DNA of 64,000 bases from Planctomycetia bacterium (lineage in GTDB: Bacteria > Planctomycetota > Planctomycetia > Pirellulales > UBA1268): assembly GCA_026401035.1 (NCBI GenBank), contig JAPLNR010000054.1:62001-126000 (forward strand). The letters run 5' to 3'. The notes under the pieces are model-generated. The model saw only the letters and a program-made list of their open reading frames with translations. It searched no databases and had not been told where the DNA came from. The position numbers and the translations under genes were made by a program. Shown piece after piece: positions 1 through 9,700 of the stretch (the first letter of the stretch is position 1; the number at the start of each line of letters is the position of its first letter).

Positions 1-1947
1 GTGAAGGCGCTGGCCGAATCGGAGGAGTTTCGCAGCCTCGAATCCCGGATCCTCTCGATCCTCGACTCGAAGGAGCGGATCCCGATGGTCACAAAGATCG
101 GCGAACGGTTCTACAACTTCTGGCGGGATGCGGCGCACCCGAAGGGCCTCTGGCGCCGCACGACGCTCGCTGAATACAAGAAGCCGGATCCAGCCTGGGA
201 GACGGTCATCGATCTCGACGCGTTGGCGGCCGATGAGAAGGAAAACTGGGTCTGGCATGGGGCGATGGTGCTCGAGCCCGCGGATCAGGTCTGCCTCGTG
301 TCGCTTTCGCGGGGCGGGGCCGATGCCGATGTGGTCCGCGAGTTTGATCTCGAGCGGAAGGCGTTCGTCACGGATGGGTTCACGCTGCCGGAGGCGAAGA
401 GCCGCGTGGCCTGGCGAAATGAAAACAGCCTCTTCGTGGCCACGGACTTCGGACCGGGTTCGCTGACGACCTCGGGCTACCCGCGGACGGTCCGCGAATG
501 GCAGCGGGGCACACCGCTCGCGGCAGCGCCACTCGTCTTCGAGGGTCAGCCCGAGGACATGAGTGTGACGGGCTATCGGGACCTCACGCCCGGGTTTGAG
601 CGGGATTTTGTCGTGCGGCAAAAAACCTTTTACACGAGCGACTTTTTCCTGCGGCGCGACGGAAGGCTCATCAAGGTCGAGAAGCCCGACGATGCGAATG
701 CGTCGGTCCATCGCGAGTGGCTGCTCGTTGAGTTGCGAAGCGACTGGGAAGCCGGCGGAACGAAATATAAGGCCGGCAGCCTGCTCGCCGCCGACCTCGA
801 AAAGTTTCTCGTGGGCGACCGCACGCTGAACGTGCTCTTCGAGCCCACCCCCCGCACGTCGCTGGTGGGTTTCTCCAGCACGAAAAACCACGTGATCATC
901 ACCACGCTCGACAACGTGCGAAACCGGCTGTTCACGCTCGCCTTTCGTGACGGCCGCTGGCAGCGGGAGCCGCTGCCGGGCGTGCCGGAAATCGGCACCG
1001 GCAACGCCCTGCCCGTCGACGACCTCGAGAGCGACGACTTCTTTCTCATCACGTCCAGTTCCCTCGAGCCCTCGACGCTCGCGCTGGGCACGATCGGCGG
1101 GCCGGTTCCCGAGCGGCTCAAACAGGCTCCGGCGTTCTTTCACGCTGCGGGGCTGACGGTGAGCCAGCATGAGGCCGTGTCGAAGGACGGCACGCGGGTG
1201 CCCTACTTTCAGATCGCCCCGGAAAACCTGCCGCTCGACGGCACGACGCCGACGCTCCTCTACGGCTACGGCGGTTTCGAGATTCCCCTGCTGCCGGGCT
1301 ATGACCCGGTGGCCGGCGTGGCCTGGCTCGAGCAGAAAAACGTCTACGTGATTGCTAATATCCGCGGCGGCGGTGAATTCGGCCCCGCGTGGCATCAGGC
1401 CGCGCTCAAGGAGAAGCGGCCGCGGGCCTACGAGGATTTTATTGCGGTGGCCGAGGACCTGATCGCCCGCAAGATCACGTCGCCCAAGCACCTTGGCGTG
1501 AAGGGGGGCAGCAACGGCGGCCTGCTCGTCGGCAACATGTACACGCTGCGGCCCGACCTTTTCGGTGCGGTCGTCTGCCAGGTGCCGCTGCTCGACATGC
1601 GTCGGTATCACACGCTGCTGGCCGGCGCGAGCTGGATGGGGGAATACGGCAACCCCGACTCGCCCGAGGAATGGAAATCGATCCGGGGCTTCTCGCCATA
1701 TCACAACGTCGACCGTGGCCGTGCCTACCCGCCGCTCTTGATCACGACGTCGACCCGCGACGATCGCGTCCACCCCGGCCATGCCCGCAAGATGACGGCC
1801 CGGCTCGTGGAATACGGCAAGGAAGTTCTCTACTACGAGAACATCGAGGGCGGGCATGGCGGCGCCGCCGACAACAAGCAGCGAGCTTTCATGGACGCCC
1901 TCGGCTGGACGTTCCTCGAACAGCAAGTGAAGGAGGACAGCAAGTGA
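1..1947 (+). CDS. Prolyl oligopeptidase family serine peptidase (S9A), N-terminus cut by window edge
   Basis: This is a serine peptidase that cleaves after proline in short peptides. The N-terminal half is the beta-propeller part and the C-terminal third is an alpha/beta hydrolase. The triad is visible in visible-frame numbering: nucleophile Ser504 in GGSNGG, Asp587/588 in TRDDRVHPGH, and His619 in IEGGHGG. The visible 648 residues are shorter than the usual roughly 700, and the frame is open to base 1, so the real start lies upstream and the GTG at base 1 is not a trustworthy start. The 3' end carries an 18-bp tandem duplication (CAAGTGAAGGAGGACAG at 1924 and 1942) spanning the stop codon. 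Family assignment is firm; the physiological substrate is unknown. Confidence 0.93.
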   Translation: MKALAESEEFRSLESRILSILDSKERIPMVTKIGERFYNFWRDAAHPKGLWRRTTLAEYKKPDPAWETVIDLDALAADEKENWVWHGAMVLEPADQVCLVSLSRGGADADVVREFDLERKAFVTDGFTLPEAKSRVAWRNENSLFVATDFGPGSLTTSGYPRTVREWQRGTPLAAAPLVFEGQPEDMSVTGYRDLTPGFERDFVVRQKTFYTSDFFLRRDGRLIKVEKPDDANASVHREWLLVELRSDWEAGGTKYKAGSLLAADLEKFLVGDRTLNVLFEPTPRTSLVGFSSTKNHVIITTLDNVRNRLFTLAFRDGRWQREPLPGVPEIGTGNALPVDDLESDDFFLITSSSLEPSTLALGTIGGPVPERLKQAPAFFHAAGLTVSQHEAVSKDGTRVPYFQIAPENLPLDGTTPTLLYGYGGFEIPLLPGYDPVAGVAWLEQKNVYVIANIRGGGEFGPAWHQAALKEKRPRAYEDFIAVAEDLIARKITSPKHLGVKGGSNGGLLVGNMYTLRPDLFGAVVCQVPLLDMRRYHTLLAGASWMGEYGNPDSPEEWKSIRGFSPYHNVDRGRAYPPLLITTSTRDDRVHPGHARKMTARLVEYGKEVLYYENIEGGHGGAADNKQRAFMDALGWTFLEQQVKEDSK

Positions 1948-1952
1948 AGGAG

Positions 1953-1970
1953 GACAGGCTTCAGCCTGTC
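1953..1970. repeat. Dispersed palindrome GACAGGCTTCAGCCTGTC, copy 1
   Basis: A perfect 18-bp palindrome six bases after the peptidase stop codon. Identical copies occur at 54236-54253 and 58034-58051, the GA-centred form at 54263-54280, and a degenerate one at 52277-52294. All lie next to gene 3' ends. A second small hairpin (AGGTT gaa AACCT, 1979-1991) follows. It probably folds in RNA as a terminator-like or REP-like element; function is inferred. Confidence 0.7.
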
Positions 1971-2072
1971 TCGGCAATAGGTTGAAAACCTGCCCAAGCC
2001 CGGTCTTCACGAGACGGGCGATGGTGCCGCCCTATGCCAGCAGCCGCTTCGGCACGCCGATATCGAGCACGT

Positions 2073-2240
2073 GCACGTCGCTGGGCCACAACAACGACAC
2101 CGTGGGCGACGACCTGGATCTCGACCTGGACCTCGACCTGGTCTGCCGCGGGATCCTCTGGGCGGCGGGCAAGCTCGCCGCCGACGGCACCCCGGCGGCT
2201 GGCTATTCGCTCGAGGCCGCCGTGACCGGCGAATCGGCCG
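2073..2240 (+). pseudogene. Remnant of a ThuA-domain gene
   Basis: One frame here reads SLGHNNDTVGDD, then an acidic Asp-Leu run, then DLVCRGILWAAGKLAADGTP. This matches the end of a ThuA domain: the intact ThuA-DUF1080 protein at 55552-57018 has TIGHYTETV and DLVTRGTLWAAGKL at the equivalent place. There is no start, no upstream ThuA core and no DUF1080 part. The Asp-Leu run (five DL pairs, from a 12-bp imperfect DNA repeat) replaces a few ordinary residues and looks like slippage in decaying sequence. The rest of 1948-2423 holds the palindrome above and the ribosome binding site of the next gene; nothing else was recognised. Confidence 0.7.
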
Positions 2241-2423
2241 GCTTCACCGGTTCAGCCCGCAAACTCAACGCAACCGGCAGCGATTTGTCCTGGGGCGGCT
2301 GGAGAGGGTTTTTTAGGCCCCGGAGTCGTTTTTCCACCTGAGCGCGACGGCGGCCGTGGGCCGATAGACCCCGGTCGTATCGATCGTAGCGATCGACGGG
2401 AAGGGGATGCCAGGAGGTGAAGC

Positions 2424-3569
2424 ATGGGGCGTTTCGGAGCTACCGAACTAGGGCGGCAGGGCGTGCTGGCTGCCGCCGCGGTGATCGCGTTGCTGGTCAC
2501 GGGCGAGGCTGTCGCTGACGAGGCAGGGGTGCCGACGGAGGCGAGCGTGCCCGCCTTCATACCCGGGGAGGCCCGCGCGGCAGAACTCCCGGCCGACGCC
2601 TGCATGGAGGAACTCCGCCGCTGCTGCTCATGCTGCCCGGGCTGGAGCCACTACGCGATCTTCGACGTCTTGTTCCTGCAGCGGAATGCCCAGATCGGCA
2701 ACGCGCCGCTGGCCTTCAACGCCGACACCAATCTGCCGGTGATGACCGCGCAGGACCTGCAGCCGGGCATCGGCACCGGCTTCCGGCTGTTCTACGGCCG
2801 GTTCATCAACGACAGCATGGGCTGGGAGGTGGGCTACACCGGCATCTACGGGATGTTCGGCGACGCGACGGTGAACGGGCCCGATAACCTCGAACTGCCG
2901 CCGCCGTTGGGCCTGGCCGTCAACAACTTCAACGACGCCGAGCAGGTCCGCGGCACCTATGCCTCGACGCTCAACATCGCGGAAGCCAACGTCTTCTGTT
3001 ACGACTGCTGCGAGGAGTGCGGGCCCAACTGGTGCGGTCTGACCCGCTGCCGCCGCAACTGCCACTGCATCGACTGGCTGGCCGGCTTCGTCTGGGCGGG
3101 CCTCGACGAGACGGCGAATCTCGAGGTCCTCTGCTGCTCCCCGCCGGAGCCTGCCAACTACACGGTGCGGACGAGCACCAACTACTTCGGCGCCCAAGTC
3201 GGCATGCGGGGCCGCCGGCAGTGGGACCGCTGGGCGGTCGAGGGCTGGTGGAAGACGGCCCTGTGCGGCACCTCGGCCTACCAGTCGGCCGACCCGATCG
3301 TGGGCACGATCTCAGGCGAGGAGCGGCCCGCCGAGTCGGCCAATGCCGCCGGCGTAGGCTTCATTGGCGGGCTCAATGGCACGCTCATCTACCGGCTCAC
3401 TAAGCGCTGGGGCCTGCGGGCCGGCTACAACCTCTACTGGCTCACCGGCGCCGCCCTGGCCCCGACCCAGTGGGACTTCGCTACCGCTGCCGGGGCCGGC
3501 ACCGGCATCAACGACAACGGCGGGCTGTTTCTCCACGGTGCCAATCTGGGCACAGAGTATCGGTGGTAG
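2424..3569 (+). CDS. BBP7-like outer-membrane beta-barrel protein
   Basis: A predicted outer-membrane barrel of 381 residues. A signal sequence covers about residues 1-32 (hydrophobic LAAAAVIALLVTG, then an Ala cleavage region). Next comes a short Cys cluster (RRCCSCCPG), then alternating aromatic and polar strands such as GTGFRLFYGRFI and MGWEVGYTGIYGMFG, with the chain ending in YRW as barrels often do. A second Cys-rich patch (CYDCCEECGPNWCGLTRC) around residues 193-216 is typical of this planctomycete group. The start is supported by AGGAGGTG seven bases upstream. It stands alone between a ThuA scar and the giant repeat gene. The ligand is unknown. A second barrel without the Cys clusters is at 59874-60728. 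Confidence 0.75.
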   Translation: MGRFGATELGRQGVLAAAAVIALLVTGEAVADEAGVPTEASVPAFIPGEARAAELPADACMEELRRCCSCCPGWSHYAIFDVLFLQRNAQIGNAPLAFNADTNLPVMTAQDLQPGIGTGFRLFYGRFINDSMGWEVGYTGIYGMFGDATVNGPDNLELPPPLGLAVNNFNDAEQVRGTYASTLNIAEANVFCYDCCEECGPNWCGLTRCRRNCHCIDWLAGFVWAGLDETANLEVLCCSPPEPANYTVRTSTNYFGAQVGMRGRRQWDRWAVEGWWKTALCGTSAYQSADPIVGTISGEERPAESANAAGVGFIGGLNGTLIYRLTKRWGLRAGYNLYWLTGAALAPTQWDFATAAGAGTGINDNGGLFLHGANLGTEYRW

Positions 3570-3591
3570 GGGCCTTTCGCGCGCGCGGCTC

Positions 3592-3723
3592 GGGGCTGCC
3601 CGTGCCGTGTCGCCGGCCGCTCGCTGCGGGCATCCTGCCCTTCGCTCGCTCGGAGGAAACCGCGCTTTCGCCCTCCGGGCTGCGCTTGGTTTCCTACGCC
3701 GGCTCCACGGCACGGGCAGCCCC
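3592..3723. repeat. 132-bp element bounded by an 18-bp perfect inverted repeat
   Basis: GGGGCTGCCCGTGCCGTG at 3592-3609 is the exact reverse complement of 3706-3723. Inside are further partly complementary stretches (GCCGGC at both inner sides; GGAAACCGCGC against GCGCTTGGTTTCC), so the whole segment can fold into one long stem. It lies between the stops of two convergent genes (barrel at 3569, giant protein at 3781). It could be a bidirectional terminator or a miniature mobile element. No flanking target duplication was seen. Confidence 0.6.
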
Positions 3724-3780
3724 TTGCAGGCCATTGGGTTGCGCTCGGAGGAACGCGGATTGGCGGGTCGGGCCCTCCCT

Positions 3781-6700
3781 TTACCGTCGCAGGATCGCGA
3801 CCCGCAGCGGCGGGTAGGCGACGGTGGACTGCGGCAATAGCCGACCGCCGGCGCCCGAGGTCGAACTGTTTCGTCGCACCCCGTTGGTGCGGCCGAACTC
3901 ACCCTCGACCGTAAAGATTTCCGCCTCGCTGACCGCGGCCGCGAAGATCGCCGCTCGGCCACCGCCAAAGGCGCGGAAGGCCGCTTCGCGGGTGCGGGAC
4001 AGGCCGCTGTAGGTCTCGACCAGGCCGCCGGCGCCGCTGCCCGCCGCCACGAGGATCTTGTCGGCCGCGCCCGTGCTCGACGGCAGTCGTGAGACCGACA
4101 CGCCGCGGGCGTAGCCCGGGGCGATCGCTCGGAATTCGTTGATCGTCACCGGCGGGTTCGGCCGGCCGTTGAAGACCTTGACGGTGGCCGGCATGCCCGG
4201 GCCGCTGCCCACGACGAGTTCCGTGATGCCGTCGGGGTTGGGCGAGGTCCGCGAGCGGCCCGCGAAGGTGCCCAGGTCGGCCGTGGCCACGCTCACGCCG
4301 CCGCGGAAGGCGGCCCCGAAGGGCTGCAGTTGTCGGATCGGCGAACCGGCCACCGGTGTCGCGGCGCCGGGGGTCACGTCAAACACGCGGACCGTGCCGC
4401 CGCGGCTCTGCCCCACGACGATCTGGGTCGTGCCGGCGGCCGTCACGCTGCCCGCGGCGATCTCCAGGCCGCCGGTGTACCCGGGGCCGAAGGGGAAGAA
4501 GTTGTATTGGGGCAGCGGCACGCCCGTCTCGCTGAACACCCGCACCTGAGCCGGCCGGCCGGGGCCGGGCGCGGTTAGGATTTCAGGGATCCCGTCGCCG
4601 GTCACGTCGGCGCCGTAGACGCGGACGCCGCCGCGGAATCGCGGCTCGTAGGCGAAGAAGGGGATGATCCGGTCGGCGCCCGTGTCGGGGTCGATCACGC
4701 GGACGAACGGGCCGCTGATGCAGCCGATGTCGGTGCCCACGATCACGCCGCTCGCCTGCACATCCACGTCCACCGAGTCGGTGTTGTTGGAGGGATCGGG
4801 ATCGTACTCGCGGCCCGACACCGTCGCGGTGTTCGTCTCCGTGCCGCCGGTGCGACGGATCACCTTGGCGGTGATCGAGAGCGTCGGCGTGTCAGCGGTC
4901 GTCACGGTGCCCACGGTCCAGACACCGGTGCCTGCGACGTAGGCACCCTGACTGGCCGAGGCCGACACGAACTCCAGGCCGCTCGGCAACGGGTCGTTGA
5001 CGGTGACCAGGGTCGCCGTGTCGGGGCCGTAGTTGGCCACCACGATCTGGAACGTGACGAGTTCCCCGATCGACGGCTCCGCCTCATCGACCGTCTTGAA
5101 CACGGCCAGGTCGGCCGACCGGGGCGTGAGCGTGGACTGGTCGGTGTTGTTGTCGGGATTCGGATCGGGCGTGGTGCTCGTGGCCGTGGCGGTGTTGGTC
5201 AACGCCTGGGCGGGCCCTGACGAGGGGGCCCGCACCGTGGCGACGACCAGCAGCGTGTTCGTGGTCGCCGCGGGCACTGAGCCGAGCGTCCAGACGCCGG
5301 AGCCAGCACTGTACGAGCCGGCCGACGGGGTGGCGGAAACGAACTGCAGCCCGGCCGGCAGGAGGTCGGTCACCGCCACGCTCTGGGCCGTGCTCGGACC
5401 GACGTTCTCGAGCGTGATGGTGAAGGTCACGTTGTCGCCCACGTTGGGCGCCGTGTTGTTGACCGTCTTGGAGACAATCAGGTCGGCCTGCTGCGGGTCG
5501 GTCGGCGTCCGCGCCGTGTTGTTGCGGTTGTTGGGATCCCAGACGTCGCTGAAGGTGATCGTGGCGGTGTTGAAAGCCACGCTCGTGTTGACCGCCTCGA
5601 CCGTGAGCGTGAGCACGAAGGTCTGGCCCGGGGCGATCGAGGGCACGCTCCAGACGCCGCCGGTGGGCGACTCCTCGAACCGCGTGCCGGGGGCGGGCGT
5701 GGCCGAAAGGAAGGAGACGTTGGCCGGCAGGGCGTCGGTCACCTCGACGTTGGTGGCCACGGCCGTGCCCAGGTTAAACAGGCTCACGGTGTAGGTGACC
5801 GTTTCGCCCACATTGGGTCGGACGTTGCTCGTGGTTTTCTTGACGCCAAGATCGGCGTAGAGCGGCGTCTCCGTGGCGGTGCCGGTGTTGTTGCCCGGAT
5901 TGGGGTCGTACTCGTCGGCCTTCGTGACGGTGGCGACGTTCGTCCGCGCCGGCGGGATCGTGTTCACGGCCGGGGCGAGCACCCGCGCGGTGATCACGAG
6001 CGTCTCGGTGTTCGCGGAGCCCACGTCCACCGTGCCGACCGTCCAGACGCCCGTGCCGGTGTTGAACGTGCCCTGGCTGGGTACGGCTGAGAGGAGTTGC
6101 AGGCCCGCCACCGGGAAGGAGTCGGTGATCTGGACGTTGTTGGCCGAGTCGGGCCCGAGGTTCGAGACCGTGACGGTGAACGTGATCGTGTCGCCCACGT
6201 TCGGGTTCGGGTCGCTGACGGTCTTGGCGACGGCGAGGTCGGCCTCCCGCGTCGAGATCGTGGACTCTCCGCTGTCATTCGTGTGGTCGGGGTCGAACTG
6301 GTTGGTCGTGGAGACGGCGGCGACGTTTGTGAACGAGCCCGGCCCGGGGACGGCCACGACGATCGCCAGCGTCTTCTCGCCGCCGGCCGGGATCGTGCCG
6401 ACCTGCCAGACGCCGGTGGCGGGCGAATAGTTCGTGCCCGCCGAGGGGCTCGCCGACACGAACGTCAGGCCGCTCGGCAGCGGGTCGGCGATCGTGACGC
6501 CGGTGGCCTCATCGATGCCGAGGTTTCGCAGCGTGATGGTGAACGTGACCTGCCCGCCGACGTTCGGATTGGGATTGCTGACGACCTTCTCGACCGCGAG
6601 ATCCGCATACTGCGGCGTCTCGGTGACGCTGTCGGTGTTGTTCGACGGATCCGGGTCGTACTGGTCGCTCGTGTTGACGCTCGCCGTGTTGGTCGAAGGC

Positions 6701-9700
6701 TGGGGCACGCCCGAGACCGGCGGCAGCACGAGCGCGTCGATCTGGAGCGTGCGGGCGAAGAGCGTGTCGACCGTGCCCACGGTCCAGATGCCGGTGCCAG
6801 GGTCGTAGGTGCCCTCGTTGGCCGTCGCATCCACGAACTGCAAACCCGCCGGTAGCTGGTCGAGCACGGTCACGTTCGTGGCCGTGTCAGCCCCGAGATT
6901 CGAGAGCGTGATCGTGAAGGTGATGGTGTCGCCGACGTTGGGCGTGGCGTCGCTCACCACCTTGGTGACGGCCAGGTCGGCGTACTGGGGCGTCTCGGTA
7001 ACGCTATCGGTGTTGTTGGAGGGATCGGGGTCGTACTCGCGGCCCGAGACGGTCGCGGTGTTCGTGACCGGCTGCGGGATGCCGGGGGACGTGGGGGCAG
7101 TCACCGTTGCGGTGACCGTGAGCGTCGCGGAGCCGCCAGCGGCGACCTCGCCGACGGTCCAGACGCCCCCGGCGTAGGTGCCCGTTGAGGTCGAAGCCGA
7201 GACGAACGTCAAGCCAGCGGGCAGGATGTCGTTGACGACCACCTGTGTGGCGGCGTCGGGGCCGAAGTTGTCCCCCTCGATGGTGAAGGTGATCGTGTCG
7301 CCCACGTTGGGATTCGGATCGTCCACGACCTTGAACACGGCTAGGTCGGCCTGCAGCGGGGTCACCGTCTTGTCGTCGGTGTTGTTGTCGGGGTTCGGAT
7401 CGGGCGTGGTCGAGGTGGCGGTCGCGGTGTTGGTTCGCGCCGGGGCGAGGCCAGACGACGGCGCGGTCACGTTCGCCACGACCGTCAGCGTGTTGGTCGT
7501 GTTCGCGGCAACGCTGCCGAGCGTCCAGACACCCGTGCCTGGCACATACGACGGATCCCCGTTGCTCGCCGTATGGCTCACATACGTGAGCCCGGCGGGG
7601 AGCAGATCATTCACGACGACGTTCTGTGAGGCGCTCGGCCCCAGATTGTTCAGCGTGACCGTGAAGGTGACGTTGTCGCCCACGTTGGGCGTCGAGTCGT
7701 TCACCGTCTTCGAGACGACGAGGTCGGCCTCCTGGGGGTCGGTCGGGGTCTTCGCCGTGTTGTTGCGGTCGTTTGGATCCCAGACGTCGCTGGCCGTAAT
7801 GGCGACCGTGTTGAAGCTCCGGCCCGTGGACGTCGCCGTGGCGACGATCGTCAGCGTGAGCGGATTGGCGATGCCGTTCGTCGTGGGCACGTTCGGGATG
7901 CTCCACACCTTGTTCGTGCTGTCGAACGAGCCGGCCGATGGCGTGGCGCTCACGAACGTCACGTTGGCCGGCAGCGTGTCGGTGACCTCGACGTTGGTGG
8001 CGGCGGATGTGCCGAGGTTGAACAGGCTCACGGTATAGGTGACCGTGTCGCCGACGCCCGGCTGGACGTTGTCCGTCGTCTTCTTGACGCCCAGGTCGGC
8101 ATACTTCGGCGTCTCGGTGGCGGAGCCCGTGTTGTTGCCCGGGTTGGGGTCGGGCTCGGCCGAGTTGGTCACCGTGGCGACGTTCGTCTGCGCGATCGGG
8201 ATCGTGTTGACTGCGGGGGCGAGCACGAGGGCCGTAATCGTGAGCGTCTGGGCGTTCCCGGCCCCGGAGAGCACTGTGCCCACGTCCCACTTGTCACCGG
8301 TGTAGGTGCCCTGGCTGGGCGTCGCCGAGAGCAGTTGGAGCCCCGTCGTCGGGAACTGGTCGGTCACCTCCACCTCGGTCGCCGTGTTGGGGCCGAGGTT
8401 CGAGAGCGTGACGACGAACGTGATCGTGTCGCCGACGTTGGGCGTGGAGTTGCTGACCGTCTTCACGACGGCCAGATCGGCGGTGTTGACCGTGAAGCTG
8501 GCCGATGCGGTCGTGACGTAGTTGTTGAGTTCCCCCAAAGTCTTGGAGCCGGAACCCGTCCGCTCGTACGCATTGGGGTTGTTGGGGGTGATCTGGCCCG
8601 GTTCGCCGGGCAGGCTCGACCACTTAATCTGGTTGGTGTTGGTAATCCGCTGGTTGGCCGTGACCGGACCCGCGAGCGTGCCGCTCACCTTCAGCGTGAT
8701 CGTGCGGGTGGTCGGCTCCTTCGGCAGATCGAAGCCGGTGCCGGTCGTGGTGAGCGTGTTGCCGGAAAGCGCGAAGTTGGCGGCCGTGACGACACCCGAG
8801 GTGTCCACGACGCTCGTGAGCACGGGGCTCGCGATCGACGCGGGGATCACGTCGCGGAGCGTGACACCGAAGGCGTCGGTGTCGCTCGTGCCCGACTGCC
8901 GCACCACGATCGTGTAGGTGACGGGGTCGCCCACGTTGCCACCGAGGCCGCCGACGGCAACCGCCTTCGTAGTCCGGAGCTTGGGCTCGATCACCGTGAC
9001 CGGCCCGGCTTCGACGATCGGCGAGAACGAGGCGAAGTTCCAGCCGGCCTGAGCCTTGTTGACCAGCCACACGCCGCTGGTGTTCGTGTTCACGTTGAGA
9101 ACAACCGTTTCGATCGTGAACGTGATCGTCTCGTCGGTAGCGCTGTCGGTGTCGCTGTTGACGATGTCGCCGAGGTTCCATGTGGCCGTGGTGCCGGAGT
9201 TCGTCAGCACCGGGGCACTGGTGAGCCCCGGCACGGTCAGCTTCGCGGGATCGTCGTTGATCGCCGTGATCGTCCGGACATAGGCCATGCCCGATCCCAT
9301 GGCGTCGATGAGCTGAGCCGCTGGTGTGCGGCCCTGCGGGATCTTCATCGTGACGGTGTAGGTGGCCTTTTCGCCGATCACGGCCTGCGTGGCCGAATTC
9401 GACGCGTTCACGATCGACGTCGTGACGAGTTCCTTGGTGACCGTGGGGATGGCGACCGTCACGATCGCCGAGTCGCTCGACTTGTAGTTGTTGAGCTGGC
9501 CCTGGCTCGTCGATTCGGAACCCGTCCGCTCGTAGGCGTTTGGATTGTTGGGTGTGATCTGGCCGGGGTTGCCCGGCAGGCTCGTCCATTGCTCGGTCAC
9601 CGTGTTCGTGATCGCTTGGCCCGCGATTACGGTCGGATCGAGCCTCGCGCGGAACGTGAGCGTGCTCGTCTGGCCGGGTGTGAGTTGCGTGTAGGTGGCC

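Noticed and set aside
4760-8490. Regularly spaced repeats that could suggest a CRISPR or satellite array
   Set aside because: The period is about 370 bp and in frame; they are the DUF11 protein repeats, not CRISPR units.
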